DNA of 64,000 nucleotides from Sphingomonas lacusdianchii (GCF_022664395.1 NZ_JAKRET010000003.1:62001-126000), one strand, 5' to 3'. Counted from the first letter of the stretch, positions 34,392 to 43,435 are shown. The notes: generated by a model not told the origin, from the letters alone. A program made the numbers and translations.

Positions 34392-35863
34392 CCCCCATGC
34401 GGATCGTGATCGCGGGCGGCGGCACCGCCGGCTGGCTCGCCGCCGCGCTGCTCACCCGGCAGCTATCGTCGCTGGTCGAGGTGACACTGGTCGAATCTGA
34501 AGAGATTGGCACGGTCGGCGTCGGCGAAGCGACGATCCCGACGATCCGCTCGTTCCATGCGCTGCTCGGCCTCGACGAAGCCGAGTTCATGGCCGCGACC
34601 GGTGCCAGCTTCAAACTGGGCATCGCGTTCGAACACTGGGCGCGCGACGGCGACCGCTATCTCCATTCGTTCGGCGAGGTCGGGCGATCGACCTGGATGG
34701 GCGATTTCCAGCATTTCTGGCTGGAAGCACGCGCACAGGGGGCAGCGGCACCGATCGGCGCCTATTGCCTCGAACACGAAGCAGCCGAGGCCGGGCGCTT
34801 CGCGACCGGTCCCGACGCGCCGCTCAACTACGCCTATCACTTCGATGCGGGCCGCTATGCCGCCTATCTGCGCCGCCGCAGCGAGGCGCAGGGGCTGACC
34901 CGTATCGAAGGCAGGATCGACCGGGTTGAGCGCGATGGCGAAAGCGGCGACGTCGCGGCACTGGTCCTCGATGACGGACGAAGGGTCGCGGGCGACCTGT
35001 TCCTCGACTGCACCGGTTTCCGCGCGCTGCTGATCGAACACGCGCTGGGCGTGGGGTTCGAGGATTGGAGCCATTGGTTGCCGACCGACCGCGCGCTGGC
35101 GGTGCAGACCGCGGCTACCGGCCCCGCCCCGCCCTATACCCGCGCCATCGCGCACGATGCCGGATGGCGCTGGCAGATTCCGCTGCAACACCGGGTCGGC
35201 AACGGACTGGTCTACAGTTCGCGCCACCTGAGCGACGACGCCGCGCGCGACCGGTTGCTCGCGGCGGTCGACGGACAGACGCTGACCGAGCCGCGCCTCA
35301 TCCGCTTCCGTACCGGGCGACGGCGGGCGACATGGGAGCGCAATTGCGTCGCGCTCAGCCTGTCGAGCGGCTTCGTCGAACCGCTCGAATCGACCAGCAT
35401 TCATCTGGTGATGATCGCGCTGACCCGCCTGATCCAGCTGCTTCCCTTCGGCCATCCCGGCGACGCCGCCCGCGCCCGTTTCAACGACCAGTCGCGCCGC
35501 GAGATCGAAGCGGTACGCGACTTCGTGCTGCTGCATTATCATCTGAACCAGCGGCCCGAACCCTTTTGGCGGGAACGCCGCGAAATCACGCCGCCCGATA
35601 CGCTGGCGGAGCGTATCGCGCTGTTTGCCGAAGGCGCCCATGCCTATCAGTCGGCCGACGACCTGTTCCGCGTCGGATCATGGCTACAGGTGATGCTCGG
35701 CCAGCGGCTGGCGCCGGCGGCGCACCATCCGCTGGCAAAAATGATGCCGCCGGGGCAACTGGCCGCCGTGCTGGGTGACCTGCAGGGCGGAATCGCAGCG
35801 CGCGTCGCCACCTTGCCGCCGCATCAGCAGTTCCTCGACAGCTATTGCCGCAGCGATGCATGA
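34388..35863 (+). CDS. Flavin-dependent tryptophan halogenase family protein
   Basis: FAD-dependent halogenase-like protein of 491 residues. GGGTAGWLAAA is the FAD-binding motif. Lys76 (GASFKLGIAFEHW) matches the catalytic lysine of tryptophan halogenases, WRWQIPLQHRVGNG is the WxWxIP signature and FVEPLESTSIHL carries the conserved Glu. All hallmark residues for hypohalous acid chemistry are therefore present. It needs a separate flavin reductase, none of which is nearby. Last gene of the TonB receptor module; true substrate and even halogenation remain unproved for this branch. Confidence 0.9.
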   Translation: MTPMRIVIAGGGTAGWLAAALLTRQLSSLVEVTLVESEEIGTVGVGEATIPTIRSFHALLGLDEAEFMAATGASFKLGIAFEHWARDGDRYLHSFGEVGRSTWMGDFQHFWLEARAQGAAAPIGAYCLEHEAAEAGRFATGPDAPLNYAYHFDAGRYAAYLRRRSEAQGLTRIEGRIDRVERDGESGDVAALVLDDGRRVAGDLFLDCTGFRALLIEHALGVGFEDWSHWLPTDRALAVQTAATGPAPPYTRAIAHDAGWRWQIPLQHRVGNGLVYSSRHLSDDAARDRLLAAVDGQTLTEPRLIRFRTGRRRATWERNCVALSLSSGFVEPLESTSIHLVMIALTRLIQLLPFGHPGDAARARFNDQSRREIEAVRDFVLLHYHLNQRPEPFWRERREITPPDTLAERIALFAEGAHAYQSADDLFRVGSWLQVMLGQRLAPAAHHPLAKMMPPGQLAAVLGDLQGGIAARVATLPPHQQFLDSYCRSDA

Positions 35864-35879
35864 CGATGTCGTACGACAA

Positions 35880-36245
35880 TCAGCCGCGTCGATAGGGATT
35901 ATGGATATTGTCGAGCCATCCCGCCATGGTGCGCGACGCCGGCGATACCGTTCCGCGCGGGCGGCGGGCGGCGACGATGTCGATCTTCACACCCTCGAAA
36001 TGCAGTCCGGCCCGCCCGCCCTTGGCCCAGCGCACGGTCGCTTCGACATGGTGGACGGTCCCCATGGTGATCAGCACGCGATCACCCGGCATCAGTTCCG
36101 CCGGGTTGTCGATACAGGCACCCGTTTCCGACAGGTTGCGGACCCGACATTCGACGACCTGATCGCTGGTTTCGACGCGAGCGTTCAGGATCACACTATC
36201 CCGGCGCGATCGTTCGGCGGGCGTGGCGGCATCATCTTCGTTCAT
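35880..36245 (-). CDS. PilZ domain protein
   Basis: PilZ-domain protein of 121 residues, the family that binds cyclic di-GMP. The arginine motif is ERSRRDSVIL and the second motif VRNLSETGACI (D/NxSxxG). The closing strand AKGGRAGLHFEGV is typical. The short C-terminal tail (TMAGWLDNIHNPYRRG) has no recognised domain. It is convergent with the halogenase gene, 16 nt apart. It may couple c-di-GMP to motility or polysaccharide output, but no partner is adjacent. Confidence 0.87.
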   Translation of the reverse strand: MNEDDAATPAERSRRDSVILNARVETSDQVVECRVRNLSETGACIDNPAELMPGDRVLITMGTVHHVEATVRWAKGGRAGLHFEGVKIDIVAARRPRGTVSPASRTMAGWLDNIHNPYRRG

Positions 36246-36303
36246 GACGACGACATCCTGTCAGATCGTCGGTCAACGCTGGGTTAACCAGCGTCCGTGA
36301 AAT

Positions 36304-36388
36304 TGGTGCCCCTGGCCGGGCTCGAACCAGCACTCCTTTCGGAATCCGATTTTGAGTCGGACGCGTCTACCAATTTCACCACAGGGGC
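36304..36388 (-). tRNA. tRNA-Leu (anticodon CAA)
   Basis: On the minus strand the gene begins GCCCCTG and ends CAGGGGC-A-CCA, a 7-bp acceptor with encoded CCA. The anticodon loop reads CTCAAAA with anticodon CAA, and a long variable arm (class II) is present, as expected of tRNA-Leu. The T-loop is GGTTCGAGCC-like. Length 85 nt. Confidence 0.95.
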
Positions 36389-36431
36389 ACGCAGCAGGTC
36401 CGTTAGCGCAAGGCGATCACGCCTGCAACCG

Positions 36432-36824
36432 TCAGGAAAAGACCTGATCGATATCGGCCGAACCATAGGGATCCTTGGGATCAGGGCCGAAGCGGTTCGG
36501 TCCGGGCGTTCCGTCGCTGACGTACAGGACGAACAACCAGATCCAGCCGATGATGGGCAGGAACACCAGCAACATCCACCATGCCGATCGATCGGTGTCG
36601 TGCAGCCGCCGAAACGCGACGGTGAACCCTGGAATGAGCAGCGCAAGCGACGCGATCAGGTTCAGCGGCCCGCTACCATCCCATCCCAGTCCGATGATCG
36701 CGTCCACGATCGACGTGGCGATGCCGACGACGAACGAAAACAACGTGAACATCCAATATTCCATCCGGCGCGACCGGCCGCGAACCTCGAAATACCGCCG
36801 CAACGGCAGCAACATCCACTCCAT
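36432..36824 (-). CDS. DUF805 membrane protein
   Basis: Inner-membrane protein of 130 residues of the DUF805 family: RRYFEVRGRSRRMEYWMFTLF at the N-terminus and the conserved FRRLHDTDRSAWWMLL between predicted helices, followed by GTPGPNRFGPDP. Function unknown, with scattered links to phage and envelope stress. ATG 36824 is placed 6 nt after a GGGGG stretch; an ATG at 36830 is the alternative. It lies between the tRNA-Leu and comM. Confidence 0.85.
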   Translation of the reverse strand: MEWMLLPLRRYFEVRGRSRRMEYWMFTLFSFVVGIATSIVDAIIGLGWDGSGPLNLIASLALLIPGFTVAFRRLHDTDRSAWWMLLVFLPIIGWIWLFVLYVSDGTPGPNRFGPDPKDPYGSADIDQVFS

Positions 36825-36884
36825 CACCATCCCCCTGTTTGTCGTTCTCAATGTGTTGCAACCCGGCTGTCACAACGCAATCAT

Positions 36885-38390
36885 TCAATTGGTCGGAGCG
36901 CGCCGCCGATAGCTAAGCGCCTCTGCGACATGCGCCCGCCCGATCCCCTCCGCCCCCGCCAGATCGGCGATCGTCCGGCTGACCCGCAACACCCGGTGAA
37001 AGCCGCGCGCCGACAGCCGCATCGACTCCGCCGCCTGCGCCAGCAGTGTCCGTGCCGGCACGTCGAGCACCGCCACACGTTCGAGCACACCGCCATCCGC
37101 CTCGGCATTGGTCCGCACCCCATCGCCGGCATAGCGCTCGCGCTGCACCGCCCGCGCCGCCGCCACGCGCGCCGCGACCTCGGCCGATCCTTCGGCGGGC
37201 GGCGGCAGCACCAGATCGGCGGCGCTCACCGCCGCCATCTCGATCGCCAGATCGATGCGGTCGAGCAGCGGCCCCGACACCTTCGCCTGGTAATCGGCGG
37301 CACAGCGCGGTGCGCGGGCACAGGCAAGCGCCGGATCGCCCAGATGGCCGCACCGGCACGGGTTCATCGCCGCAATCAACTGCACCCGCGCCGGAAAGGT
37401 CACATGCGCATTGGCGCGCGCCACGCTGACCTGTCCCGTCTCCAGCGGCTGGCGCAGCGAATCGAGCACCGCCCGCTGGAACTCGGGCAGTTCGTCGAGG
37501 AACAGCACGCCCAGATGCGCCATGCTGATCTCGCCCGGCTTGACCCGCAGCCCGCCGCCCGTCAGCGCCGCCATCGACGCCGAATGATGCGGCGATCGGA
37601 ACGGCCGCACCCGCGTCATCCGCCCGCCGGTCAACGTCCCCGCGACCGACGCGACCATCGACACTTCCAGCGCCTCGGCGGCATCCAGCGGCGGCAATAT
37701 GCCCGGCAAACAGGACGCCAGCAGCGACTTGCCTGCCCCCGGCGGCCCGACCATCAGCAGGTTGTGGCCGCCCGCCGCCGCTATCTCCAGCGCGCGCTTG
37801 GCGGTTTCCTGCCCCTTTACCTGGGCGAGATCGTTGCCGCGCCACCCGTCCTCGGCCCCGCCGGGTTCGGGATTGCCGAGCAGTTGCTCGCCCTTCAAAT
37901 GGTTGAGCAGCGACAGCAGGTCGGGCGCGGCGAGTACCGGCGTGCCGGCCCATGCCGCCTCCGCACCCTGTTCGGCGGGACAGATCAGCGACCGTCCCTC
38001 CCCGCTCGCCAGCATCGCCGCCAGCAGCACGCCGGGCGATCCCGCGATCCGCCCGTCGAGGCTCAGTTCACCAACGACCAGATAGTCGGAGAGCGTTTCG
38101 GCATCGACCACCCCCATCGCTGCCAGCAGGCCGAGTGCGATCGGCAGGTCGTAATGCGAACCTTCCTTGGGCAGGTCGGCAGGCGACAGGTTCACCGTGA
38201 TCCGCTTGGGCGGCAGCGACAGCCCGATCGCGGCGATCGCGGCGCGGACCCGTTCGCGGCTTTCGCCCACCGCCTTGTCGGCCAGCCCGACCACGACGAA
38301 CGCCGGGACGCCCGGTGCCAGTTGCACCTGCACCTCCACCTCCCGCGCCTCGAGTCCGAGATACGCCGCCGTCGATACGATCGCGACCAT
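36885..38390 (-). CDS. comM: YifB/ComM-type Mg-chelatase-like AAA+ ATPase
   Basis: ComM-like AAA+ protein of 501 residues. An N-terminal Lon-protease-like domain (ATVSTAAYLGLEAREVEVQV type; VVVGLADKAVGESRERVRAA) precedes the Mg-chelatase ATPase with Walker A VGPPGAGKSLLASCLPG and Walker B VLFLDELPEF. A cysteine cluster (NPCRCGHLGDPALACARAPRC) and a C-terminal helical domain follow. In naturally competent bacteria ComM is a branch-migration helicase for integrated DNA; most bacteria have it regardless. ATG 38390. Confidence 0.93.
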   Translation of the reverse strand: MVAIVSTAAYLGLEAREVEVQVQLAPGVPAFVVVGLADKAVGESRERVRAAIAAIGLSLPPKRITVNLSPADLPKEGSHYDLPIALGLLAAMGVVDAETLSDYLVVGELSLDGRIAGSPGVLLAAMLASGEGRSLICPAEQGAEAAWAGTPVLAAPDLLSLLNHLKGEQLLGNPEPGGAEDGWRGNDLAQVKGQETAKRALEIAAAGGHNLLMVGPPGAGKSLLASCLPGILPPLDAAEALEVSMVASVAGTLTGGRMTRVRPFRSPHHSASMAALTGGGLRVKPGEISMAHLGVLFLDELPEFQRAVLDSLRQPLETGQVSVARANAHVTFPARVQLIAAMNPCRCGHLGDPALACARAPRCAADYQAKVSGPLLDRIDLAIEMAAVSAADLVLPPPAEGSAEVAARVAAARAVQRERYAGDGVRTNAEADGGVLERVAVLDVPARTLLAQAAESMRLSARGFHRVLRVSRTIADLAGAEGIGRAHVAEALSYRRRAPTN

Positions 38391-38504
38391 GAGTGCCCCT
38401 GTTCCCCTTGGGCCGCCGTGTCCCGCATCGGATCGGCGCGGTCAAGCGACCGGGCGTCGCAGCCGTCTTGAACCGGCAACACACGGGTGGCATGGCGACA
38501 TATC

Positions 38505-38786
38505 ATGCAGATCCTCCTCCTGGCGCTCGGTGCTTTGCTGATCCTCGCGACGCCGGTGGTCGCGGTGCTACCGGGACCGGTCGGGATCTTCACCTTCGCC
38601 GCCGGGCTGGCGCTGATCCTGCGCAACTCGCGCTGGGCGCGACGGCGCTACGCCCGGACCATGCGCCGCTTTCCCCGAACGCGTGCCCTGTCGGACCGGG
38701 CGCTGCGCCGGCCGAGCGCCAGACGGCGACGCGAACGGGCCGGGATCGCAACCTCCTCCGTTGACTTGGAAGTGGTGCATCGCTAA
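38505..38786 (+). CDS. Small membrane protein, PGPGW-like
   Basis: A 93-residue protein. One or two hydrophobic segments occupy residues 2-42 (LLLALGALLILATPVVAVLP; GIFTFAAGLALILRN), with the turn PGPVG resembling the PGPGW family of transmembrane proteins. A strongly basic tail (RWARRRYARTMRRFPRTRAL) follows, probably cytoplasmic. ATG 38505 is taken; a GTG-less in-frame ATG at 38487 adds six residues. A terminator follows before rpmH. Function unknown. Confidence 0.6.
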   Translation: MQILLLALGALLILATPVVAVLPGPVGIFTFAAGLALILRNSRWARRRYARTMRRFPRTRALSDRALRRPSARRRRERAGIATSSVDLEVVHR

Positions 38787-38801
38787 GGGGCTGACCACGC
38801 G

Positions 38802-38824
38802 GCCGCCGTCACTGGCGGCTTTTT
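38802..38824 (+). terminator. Rho-independent terminator before rpmH
   Basis: Stem GCCGCC (38802-38807) and GGCGGC (38814-38819) encloses GTCACT and is followed by five Ts. It separates the small membrane protein gene from the ribosomal protein operon, which therefore should have its own promoter in the following 35 nt. Confidence 0.75.
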
Positions 38825-38859
38825 ACGTTCTAGCAGTTTGAATACCCGGGGAATGAGTG

Positions 38860-38994
38860 ATGAAGCGGACTTTTCAGCCGAGCAACCTGGTACGGGCCCG
38901 TCGTCACGGCTTCCGCTCGCGCATGGCGACGCCGGGCGGCCGCAACGTGATCCGCGCCCGTCGTGCGCGCGGCCGCAAGAAGCTGTCGGCCTAA
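38860..38994 (+). CDS. rpmH: 50S ribosomal protein L34
   Basis: Ribosomal protein L34, 44 residues, all typical: [32 protein letters not shown] at the end. The start at 38860 follows a GGGGA site. It is immediately followed by rnpA, yidD, yidC and yihA in the standard bacterial order (near oriC in many genomes, though no dnaA boxes were identified here). Confidence 0.98.
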   Translation: MKRTFQPSNLVRARRHGFRSRMATPGGRNVIRARRARGRKKLSA

Positions 38995-38999
38995 AGAAA

Positions 39000-39332
39000 A
39001 TGCTTCGCCGCCGGGATTATCTGGCGGCGAATGCGGGACGCCGGGCCCCCATGCCCGGCTTCGTCCTGCTGGTGCGACCGCGCCGCGTGGACGAATTGGC
39101 CGAATCGCCCGATGCGATGCGAATCGGCATTACCGTATCGAAGAAGGTCGGCAACGCCGTCGTCCGTAACCGGATGAAACGGCGTTTCCGCGCGCTTGCC
39201 GCCGAAATGCTGCCCGAACTGGGCGTCGTCGGTGCCGATCACGTACTGATCGGGCGGGCAAGCGGCATCGAACGCCCCTTCGACGATCTCAAGGCCGATC
39301 TGACCAAGGCATTGCGCAAGGTCCGGCGGTGA
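39000..39332 (+). CDS. rnpA: Ribonuclease P protein component
   Basis: Protein subunit of RNase P, 110 residues, which helps the RNA subunit mature tRNA 5' ends. The signature [25 protein letters not shown] is intact. ATG 39000 lies 5 nt after the rpmH stop; an in-frame extension runs back through rpmH in another frame and is excluded. The stop overlaps the yidD start as GTGA. Confidence 0.95.
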   Translation: MLRRRDYLAANAGRRAPMPGFVLLVRPRRVDELAESPDAMRIGITVSKKVGNAVVRNRMKRRFRALAAEMLPELGVVGADHVLIGRASGIERPFDDLKADLTKALRKVRR

Positions 39333-39574
39333 CCGGCGACGGCGAATCGCCCCGGCCGGGCATCGCCGCGCGCATGCTGATGCTGGTCGCGCGCGCGTGG
39401 CAATTGGGGCCGTCGCTGATCCTGCCGCCGTCCTGCCGCTATCAACCTTCCTGTTCGGCCTATGCAATCACCGCCATTGCCCGCTATGGCGCGGCAAAGG
39501 GGGGCTGGCTGGCCGCGAAACGCATCGCGCGCTGCCATCCCTGGGGCGGGCACGGCCACGACCCGGTGCCTTAG
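39329..39574 (+). CDS. yidD: Membrane protein insertion efficiency factor YidD
   Basis: YidD, 81 residues, a small amphipathic inner-membrane-associated protein that helps YidC. The cysteine motif [21 protein letters not shown] and the end [14 protein letters not shown] are diagnostic. It begins with GTG inside the rnpA stop; an ATG at 39374 would give a shorter form that still has the whole motif. yidC follows after 16 nt. Confidence 0.95.
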   Translation: MTGDGESPRPGIAARMLMLVARAWQLGPSLILPPSCRYQPSCSAYAITAIARYGAAKGGWLAAKRIARCHPWGGHGHDPVP

Positions 39575-39590
39575 AGCCTGAGGATTTCGC

Positions 39591-41288
39591 GTGAAGAACG
39601 ACCAGAAGAATTTCCTGCTGTTCGCGGTACTGGCTGCGCTGGTGCTGTTCGGCTGGCCGTACATCGCCAACCACTTCTTCCCGGCTGCCAACCCGCCGGT
39701 GACGAAGCTGGAGGACGGCAAGAGCAAGCCCATCGCCAATCCGGCGACCGATCCCGCCGCCGATACCGCGAACGCGATTCGCGACCGGGCGGTGGTCCTG
39801 CGCGAAACCCCGCGCATCGCGATCGAAACGCCCAGCGTGCAGGGATCGATCAACCTGCGCGGCGGCCGCATCGACGACCTCGTGCTGGTGAAGCACAAGG
39901 AAACCATCGCCGCCAATTCGCCGCCGGTGCGCCTGCTGTCGCCCTCGGGCACGGCCGACGCCTATTTCGCGCAGTTCGGCTGGAGCGGCACCGGCGTGTC
40001 GGCACCGCCCGCCGACGCGCTGTGGACCGCGACCGGCACGAAGCTGACCCCCCAGACCCCGGTCACGCTGTCGACCACCGTCGGCACGCAGCGTTACCAG
40101 ATGCAGATTTCGGTCGATGACGGCTACATGTTCACCGTCCGCCAGAGCATCGCCAATGCCGGGCCGCAGCCGATCCAGGTCGCGACCTATGGCCTGCTCA
40201 GCCGCCGCGGCGCGCCCGTCGACAAGGATACGATGACGATCCAGGTCGGTCCGGTCTACGAAGCGGGCAACGGCGTGAAGTTCGACGTCGACTACAAGGA
40301 CATCGACGAAGCCCCCGAGAGCTTCAACGCCAAGGGCGGCTGGCTCGGCTTCACCGACCATTACTGGATGACCGCGCTGATCCCCGATCAGGGCGTACAG
40401 CACACGCTGACGCTGAAGGGCGGCGACCAGCGGCATCAGGCCGATTATCGTTCGCCGACGCTGACCGCACTCGCGCCGGGACAGGCGTTGACGCAGAGCG
40501 TGCGCTTCTTCGCCGGTGCCAAGGAGAACAAGCTGCTCAACGCCTATGAGGCGCAGGGCGTCCCCTATTTCTCGCGTTCGATCGACTGGGGCTGGTTCCG
40601 CATCGTCGAGGAGCCGATCTTCGTCTATCTCGACTGGCTGTTCCGTCTGGTCGGCAATTTCGGCGTCGCGATCATCCTGCTCACCGTCACGATCCGCGGG
40701 CTGATGTTCCCGATCGCCCAGCGCCAGTTCGCGTCGATGGCGGCGATGCGCGCCATCCAGCCGAAGCTGAAGGCGTTGCAGGAGCGGTACAAGAACGACA
40801 AGCCGCAGCTGCAGCAGAAGATGATGCAGCTGTACAAGGAGGAGAAGGTCAATCCGGTCGCGGGCTGTCTGCCGACGCTGATCCAGATTCCGATCTTCTA
40901 CGCGCTGTACAAGGTGCTGTTGCTGACCATCGAGATGCGGCACCAGCCGTTCGTCGGCTGGATCAAGGATCTGTCGGCGCCCGATCCGGCGACGATCCTG
41001 AACCTGTTCGGCTATCTCGACTTCACCCCGCCGCACTTCCTCGCGATCGGCATCGTGCCGGTGCTGCTCGGCATCTCGATGTACTTCCAGTTCAAGCTGA
41101 ACCCGGCGCCGATGGACGACATGCAGAAGCAGGTCTTCGGACTGATGCCGTGGGTGTTGATGTTCATCATGGCGCCGTTCGCGGTCGGTTTGCAGGTCTA
41201 CTGGATCACGTCGAACCTGCTGACGATCGCGCAGCAGCAGCTGCTCTATTCGCGGCATCCTGCGCTCAAACAGGCGGCCGCGAAGTGA
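39591..41288 (+). CDS. yidC: Membrane protein insertase YidC
   Basis: YidC/Oxa1 insertase of 565 residues that inserts membrane proteins with or without SecYEG. N-terminal helix (NFLLFAVLAALVLFGWPY), a large periplasmic beta domain (about 70-340), then five helices. The conserved NPVAGCLPTLIQIPIFYALYKVLL region is clear, and the catalytic Arg lies in the preceding TIRGLMFPIAQRQ. GTG 39591 follows GAGGA. The stop overlaps the yihA start (GTGA). Confidence 0.97.
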   Translation: MKNDQKNFLLFAVLAALVLFGWPYIANHFFPAANPPVTKLEDGKSKPIANPATDPAADTANAIRDRAVVLRETPRIAIETPSVQGSINLRGGRIDDLVLVKHKETIAANSPPVRLLSPSGTADAYFAQFGWSGTGVSAPPADALWTATGTKLTPQTPVTLSTTVGTQRYQMQISVDDGYMFTVRQSIANAGPQPIQVATYGLLSRRGAPVDKDTMTIQVGPVYEAGNGVKFDVDYKDIDEAPESFNAKGGWLGFTDHYWMTALIPDQGVQHTLTLKGGDQRHQADYRSPTLTALAPGQALTQSVRFFAGAKENKLLNAYEAQGVPYFSRSIDWGWFRIVEEPIFVYLDWLFRLVGNFGVAIILLTVTIRGLMFPIAQRQFASMAAMRAIQPKLKALQERYKNDKPQLQQKMMQLYKEEKVNPVAGCLPTLIQIPIFYALYKVLLLTIEMRHQPFVGWIKDLSAPDPATILNLFGYLDFTPPHFLAIGIVPVLLGISMYFQFKLNPAPMDDMQKQVFGLMPWVLMFIMAPFAVGLQVYWITSNLLTIAQQQLLYSRHPALKQAAAK

Positions 41289-41953
41289 ACGATCTGCCGC
41301 CCCCGCCGCCGGGCGACGACCGCTTCGATCCCGAACAGATTGAAGCGGCGCGCAAGATCTTCGCAGGGCCGATCCAGTTCCTGAAGTCCGCGCCGTCGCT
41401 CGAGCATCTGCCGTCGCCGGACGTGCCGGAGATCGCCTTTGCCGGCCGGTCGAACGTCGGCAAGTCGTCGCTGCTCAACGCGCTGACCGGCCGCACCTCG
41501 CTGGCGCGGACCTCGGTCACGCCGGGGCGGACGCAGGAGCTGAACTTCTTCGACATCGGCACGCCGCTCAAACTACGGCTGGTCGACATGCCCGGCTATG
41601 GTTTCGCCAAGGCGCCCAAGGACATGGTCCGCAAGTGGCGCTATCTGGTGAACGATTATCTGCGCGGACGACAGGTGCTGAAGCGCACGCTGGTGCTGAT
41701 CGATTCGCGCCACGGCATCAAGGATGTCGACCGCGACGTGTTCGAAATGCTCGACAAGGCGGCGACCAGCTATCGCATCGTCCTGACCAAGACCGACAAG
41801 ATCAAGGCGACCGAACTCGACGACGTCTATGCCGCGGTCGGTGAGGAAGTCCGCAAGCGCCCCGCCGCGCACCCCGACGTCATCTCGACGTCGAGCGAGA
41901 AGGGCATGGGCATCGCAGAGCTGCGCGCGGCGGTGATCGAGTCGATCGGGTAA
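41285..41953 (+). CDS. yihA: Ribosome biogenesis GTP-binding protein
   Basis: YihA/YsxC/EngB GTPase of 222 residues, needed for late 50S assembly. G1 GRSNVGKSSLLN, switch region TPGRTQELNFF, G3 DMPGYGFAKAP, G4 TKTDK and G5 STSSEKG are present. GTG 41285 overlaps the yidC stop. An N-terminal Pro-rich extension (LPPPPPGDDRF) is seen. Last gene of the rpmH operon; a REP-type inverted pair lies 24 nt downstream. Confidence 0.95.
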   Translation: MNDLPPPPPGDDRFDPEQIEAARKIFAGPIQFLKSAPSLEHLPSPDVPEIAFAGRSNVGKSSLLNALTGRTSLARTSVTPGRTQELNFFDIGTPLKLRLVDMPGYGFAKAPKDMVRKWRYLVNDYLRGRQVLKRTLVLIDSRHGIKDVDRDVFEMLDKAATSYRIVLTKTDKIKATELDDVYAAVGEEVRKRPAAHPDVISTSSEKGMGIAELRAAVIESIG

Positions 41954-41976
41954 GGCTCGCCCCCATTCCCAATCAC

Positions 41977-42057
41977 GTCACCCCAGCGCAGGCTGGGGTC
42001 TCTATGTGGCGGATGCTACGCGCTCCAACGGGCAGACCCCAGCCTGCGCTGGGTGAC
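41977..42057. repeat. REP-type inverted repeat pair
   Basis: Two palindromic units face each other: GTCACCCCAGCGCAGGCTGG (from 41977) and its reverse CCAGCCTGCGCTGGGTGAC (to 42057), about 30 nt apart. Each unit alone forms an 8-bp ACCCCAGC/GCTGGGGT stem. The element sits between the convergent yihA and exoD-type genes, where it can end transcription from both sides. Related copies are at 51215-51295 and inside selO. Confidence 0.85.
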
Positions 42058-42072
42058 GCTCTCTGGGGAAAC

Positions 42073-42690
42073 CTATCCCTGCCGCGACGCGAACAACCCC
42101 GCCCCCAGCGCCACCGCGCCGACCGACAGCGCACAGGCGACCATCATCAACACCCCATCACGCACCAGCAGCGCGATGCCGAACGCCATGATCGCCGCCA
42201 TCGGCGCGGTACTGGCAAAGGGCAGTAGTTCGAGCGGCGGCACGGTCAGGCACAGCAGGATCACCGCGACCCCCGCGACCTTGACCATCGGCCCCCTGGT
42301 CAGTGCCGGCAGACGGCCATGGAACCATTTGTCCATCCGCTTCGCGATTGGCCGCGTCTTGTCGGCGACCTTGACCAGCTTCTCCCCCTTCAACCCCCGA
42401 TTGGCGAGGAATCCCGGCAGCCACAGATGTTTGCGCCCGAACACCAACTGCACCGCCAGCAGGATCATCACCGCCGCCATCGCCGTCGGCAGCCCCGGAA
42501 TGCCGCCGACCGGCGAGATGTCGATCATCGGAAAGATGATGAAGAATGGACCATAGGCACGCTGGCCGAGCGCCTCCAGCATGTCGCCCAGCCTCGCCTT
42601 GTCGTCGCCGGCCTGCTCGCCCAGTTGCTGCAACCGGTCGAGCACCTCGCCGACGCTATGCGGATCCCCGCTTCTGTCGTTATCCGCCAT
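42073..42690 (-). CDS. Exopolysaccharide synthesis ExoD-like membrane protein
   Basis: ExoD-family integral membrane protein of 205 residues: LGDMLEALGQRAYGPFFIIF, a Pro-rich helix region ISPVGGIPGLPTAMAA and further helices (AGVAVILLCLTVPPLELLPF). ExoD of Sinorhizobium affects exopolysaccharide production and alkali tolerance; the mechanism is unknown. ATG 42690 (MADNDRSGD) is chosen because the upstream frame overlaps the divergent GST gene start region. No polysaccharide genes adjoin. Confidence 0.88.
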   Translation of the reverse strand: MADNDRSGDPHSVGEVLDRLQQLGEQAGDDKARLGDMLEALGQRAYGPFFIIFPMIDISPVGGIPGLPTAMAAVMILLAVQLVFGRKHLWLPGFLANRGLKGEKLVKVADKTRPIAKRMDKWFHGRLPALTRGPMVKVAGVAVILLCLTVPPLELLPFASTAPMAAIMAFGIALLVRDGVLMMVACALSVGAVALGAGLFASRQG

Positions 42691-42766
42691 GGCATTGGCA
42701 ACGGATCGTTTCGGTCGCGGTTCCAATGGCTCGACACGCCGGGAACGACGTGGCACGACCGCGCCC

Positions 42767-43435
42767 ATGCTGAAGCTCATCATCGGGAACAAGGCCTATT
42801 CCTCCTGGTCGCTGCGCGGCTGGCTGGCGGCCAAGCTGTCGGGCCTGCCGTTCGAGGAGGTCGTCGTGCCACTCTACGACGCCGACTGGGACAAGCGCCG
42901 CGAGGGCGACGAGTTCGCGCCGTCGTCGGGCAAGGTCCCGATCCTGTGGGACGGCGATGAGATCGTCGTGTGGGACAGCCTCGCGATCGTCGAATATCTC
43001 AATGAAAAATCGGGCGGCGAGAAATTCTGGCCGGCCGATCCGGCGGCGCGCGCGATGGCGCGGTCGATGGCGGCGGAGATGCATTCGGGCTTTGCGCCGC
43101 TGCGCCGCAAGCACAGCATGAACGTCCGGCAGGTCTATGACCCGGTCCAGCCCGACGAGGACGTGTTGGCCGACCTGTCGCGCATCTACGAACTATGGGC
43201 GCAGGCGCGGGCGCGCTTCGGCCATGGCGGCGACTATCTGTTCGGCGAATTCGGCGCGGCCGACATCATGTTCGCGCCGGTCGCGACGCGGATCGTCACC
43301 TATTCGCTGCCCTGCCCGCGCTTCGCGATGGGGTACATCATCACCCTCATCAACCATCCCTGGATGCAGGACTGGATCGCCGCCGCGCAGGAAGAGGAAT
43401 GGGTGCTGGAACAATATGAGCAGCCGGTAAAGTAA
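42767..43435 (+). CDS. Glutathione S-transferase family protein
   Basis: GST of 222 residues. Thioredoxin-like N-domain (LKLIIGNKAYSSWSLRGWLA, with Ser13/Ser14 as likely catalytic residues; GKVPILWDG; DSLAIVEYLNE) and an all-helical C-domain ending FAMGYIITLINHPWMQDW. Substrate unknown; similar sphingomonad proteins are annotated as zeta- or theta-like GSTs. ATG 42767. Its TAA stop is formed by the first bases of a 142-bp inverted repeat shared with the convergent hydrolase. Confidence 0.9.
   Translation: MLKLIIGNKAYSSWSLRGWLAAKLSGLPFEEVVVPLYDADWDKRREGDEFAPSSGKVPILWDGDEIVVWDSLAIVEYLNEKSGGEKFWPADPAARAMARSMAAEMHSGFAPLRRKHSMNVRQVYDPVQPDEDVLADLSRIYELWAQARARFGHGGDYLFGEFGAADIMFAPVATRIVTYSLPCPRFAMGYIITLINHPWMQDWIAAAQEEEWVLEQYEQPVK

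Noticed and set aside
38787..38860. Possible chromosome origin next to rpmH
   Set aside because: The rpmH-rnpA-yidC order is often near oriC, but no DnaA boxes, dnaA or AT-rich unwinding region are seen here.
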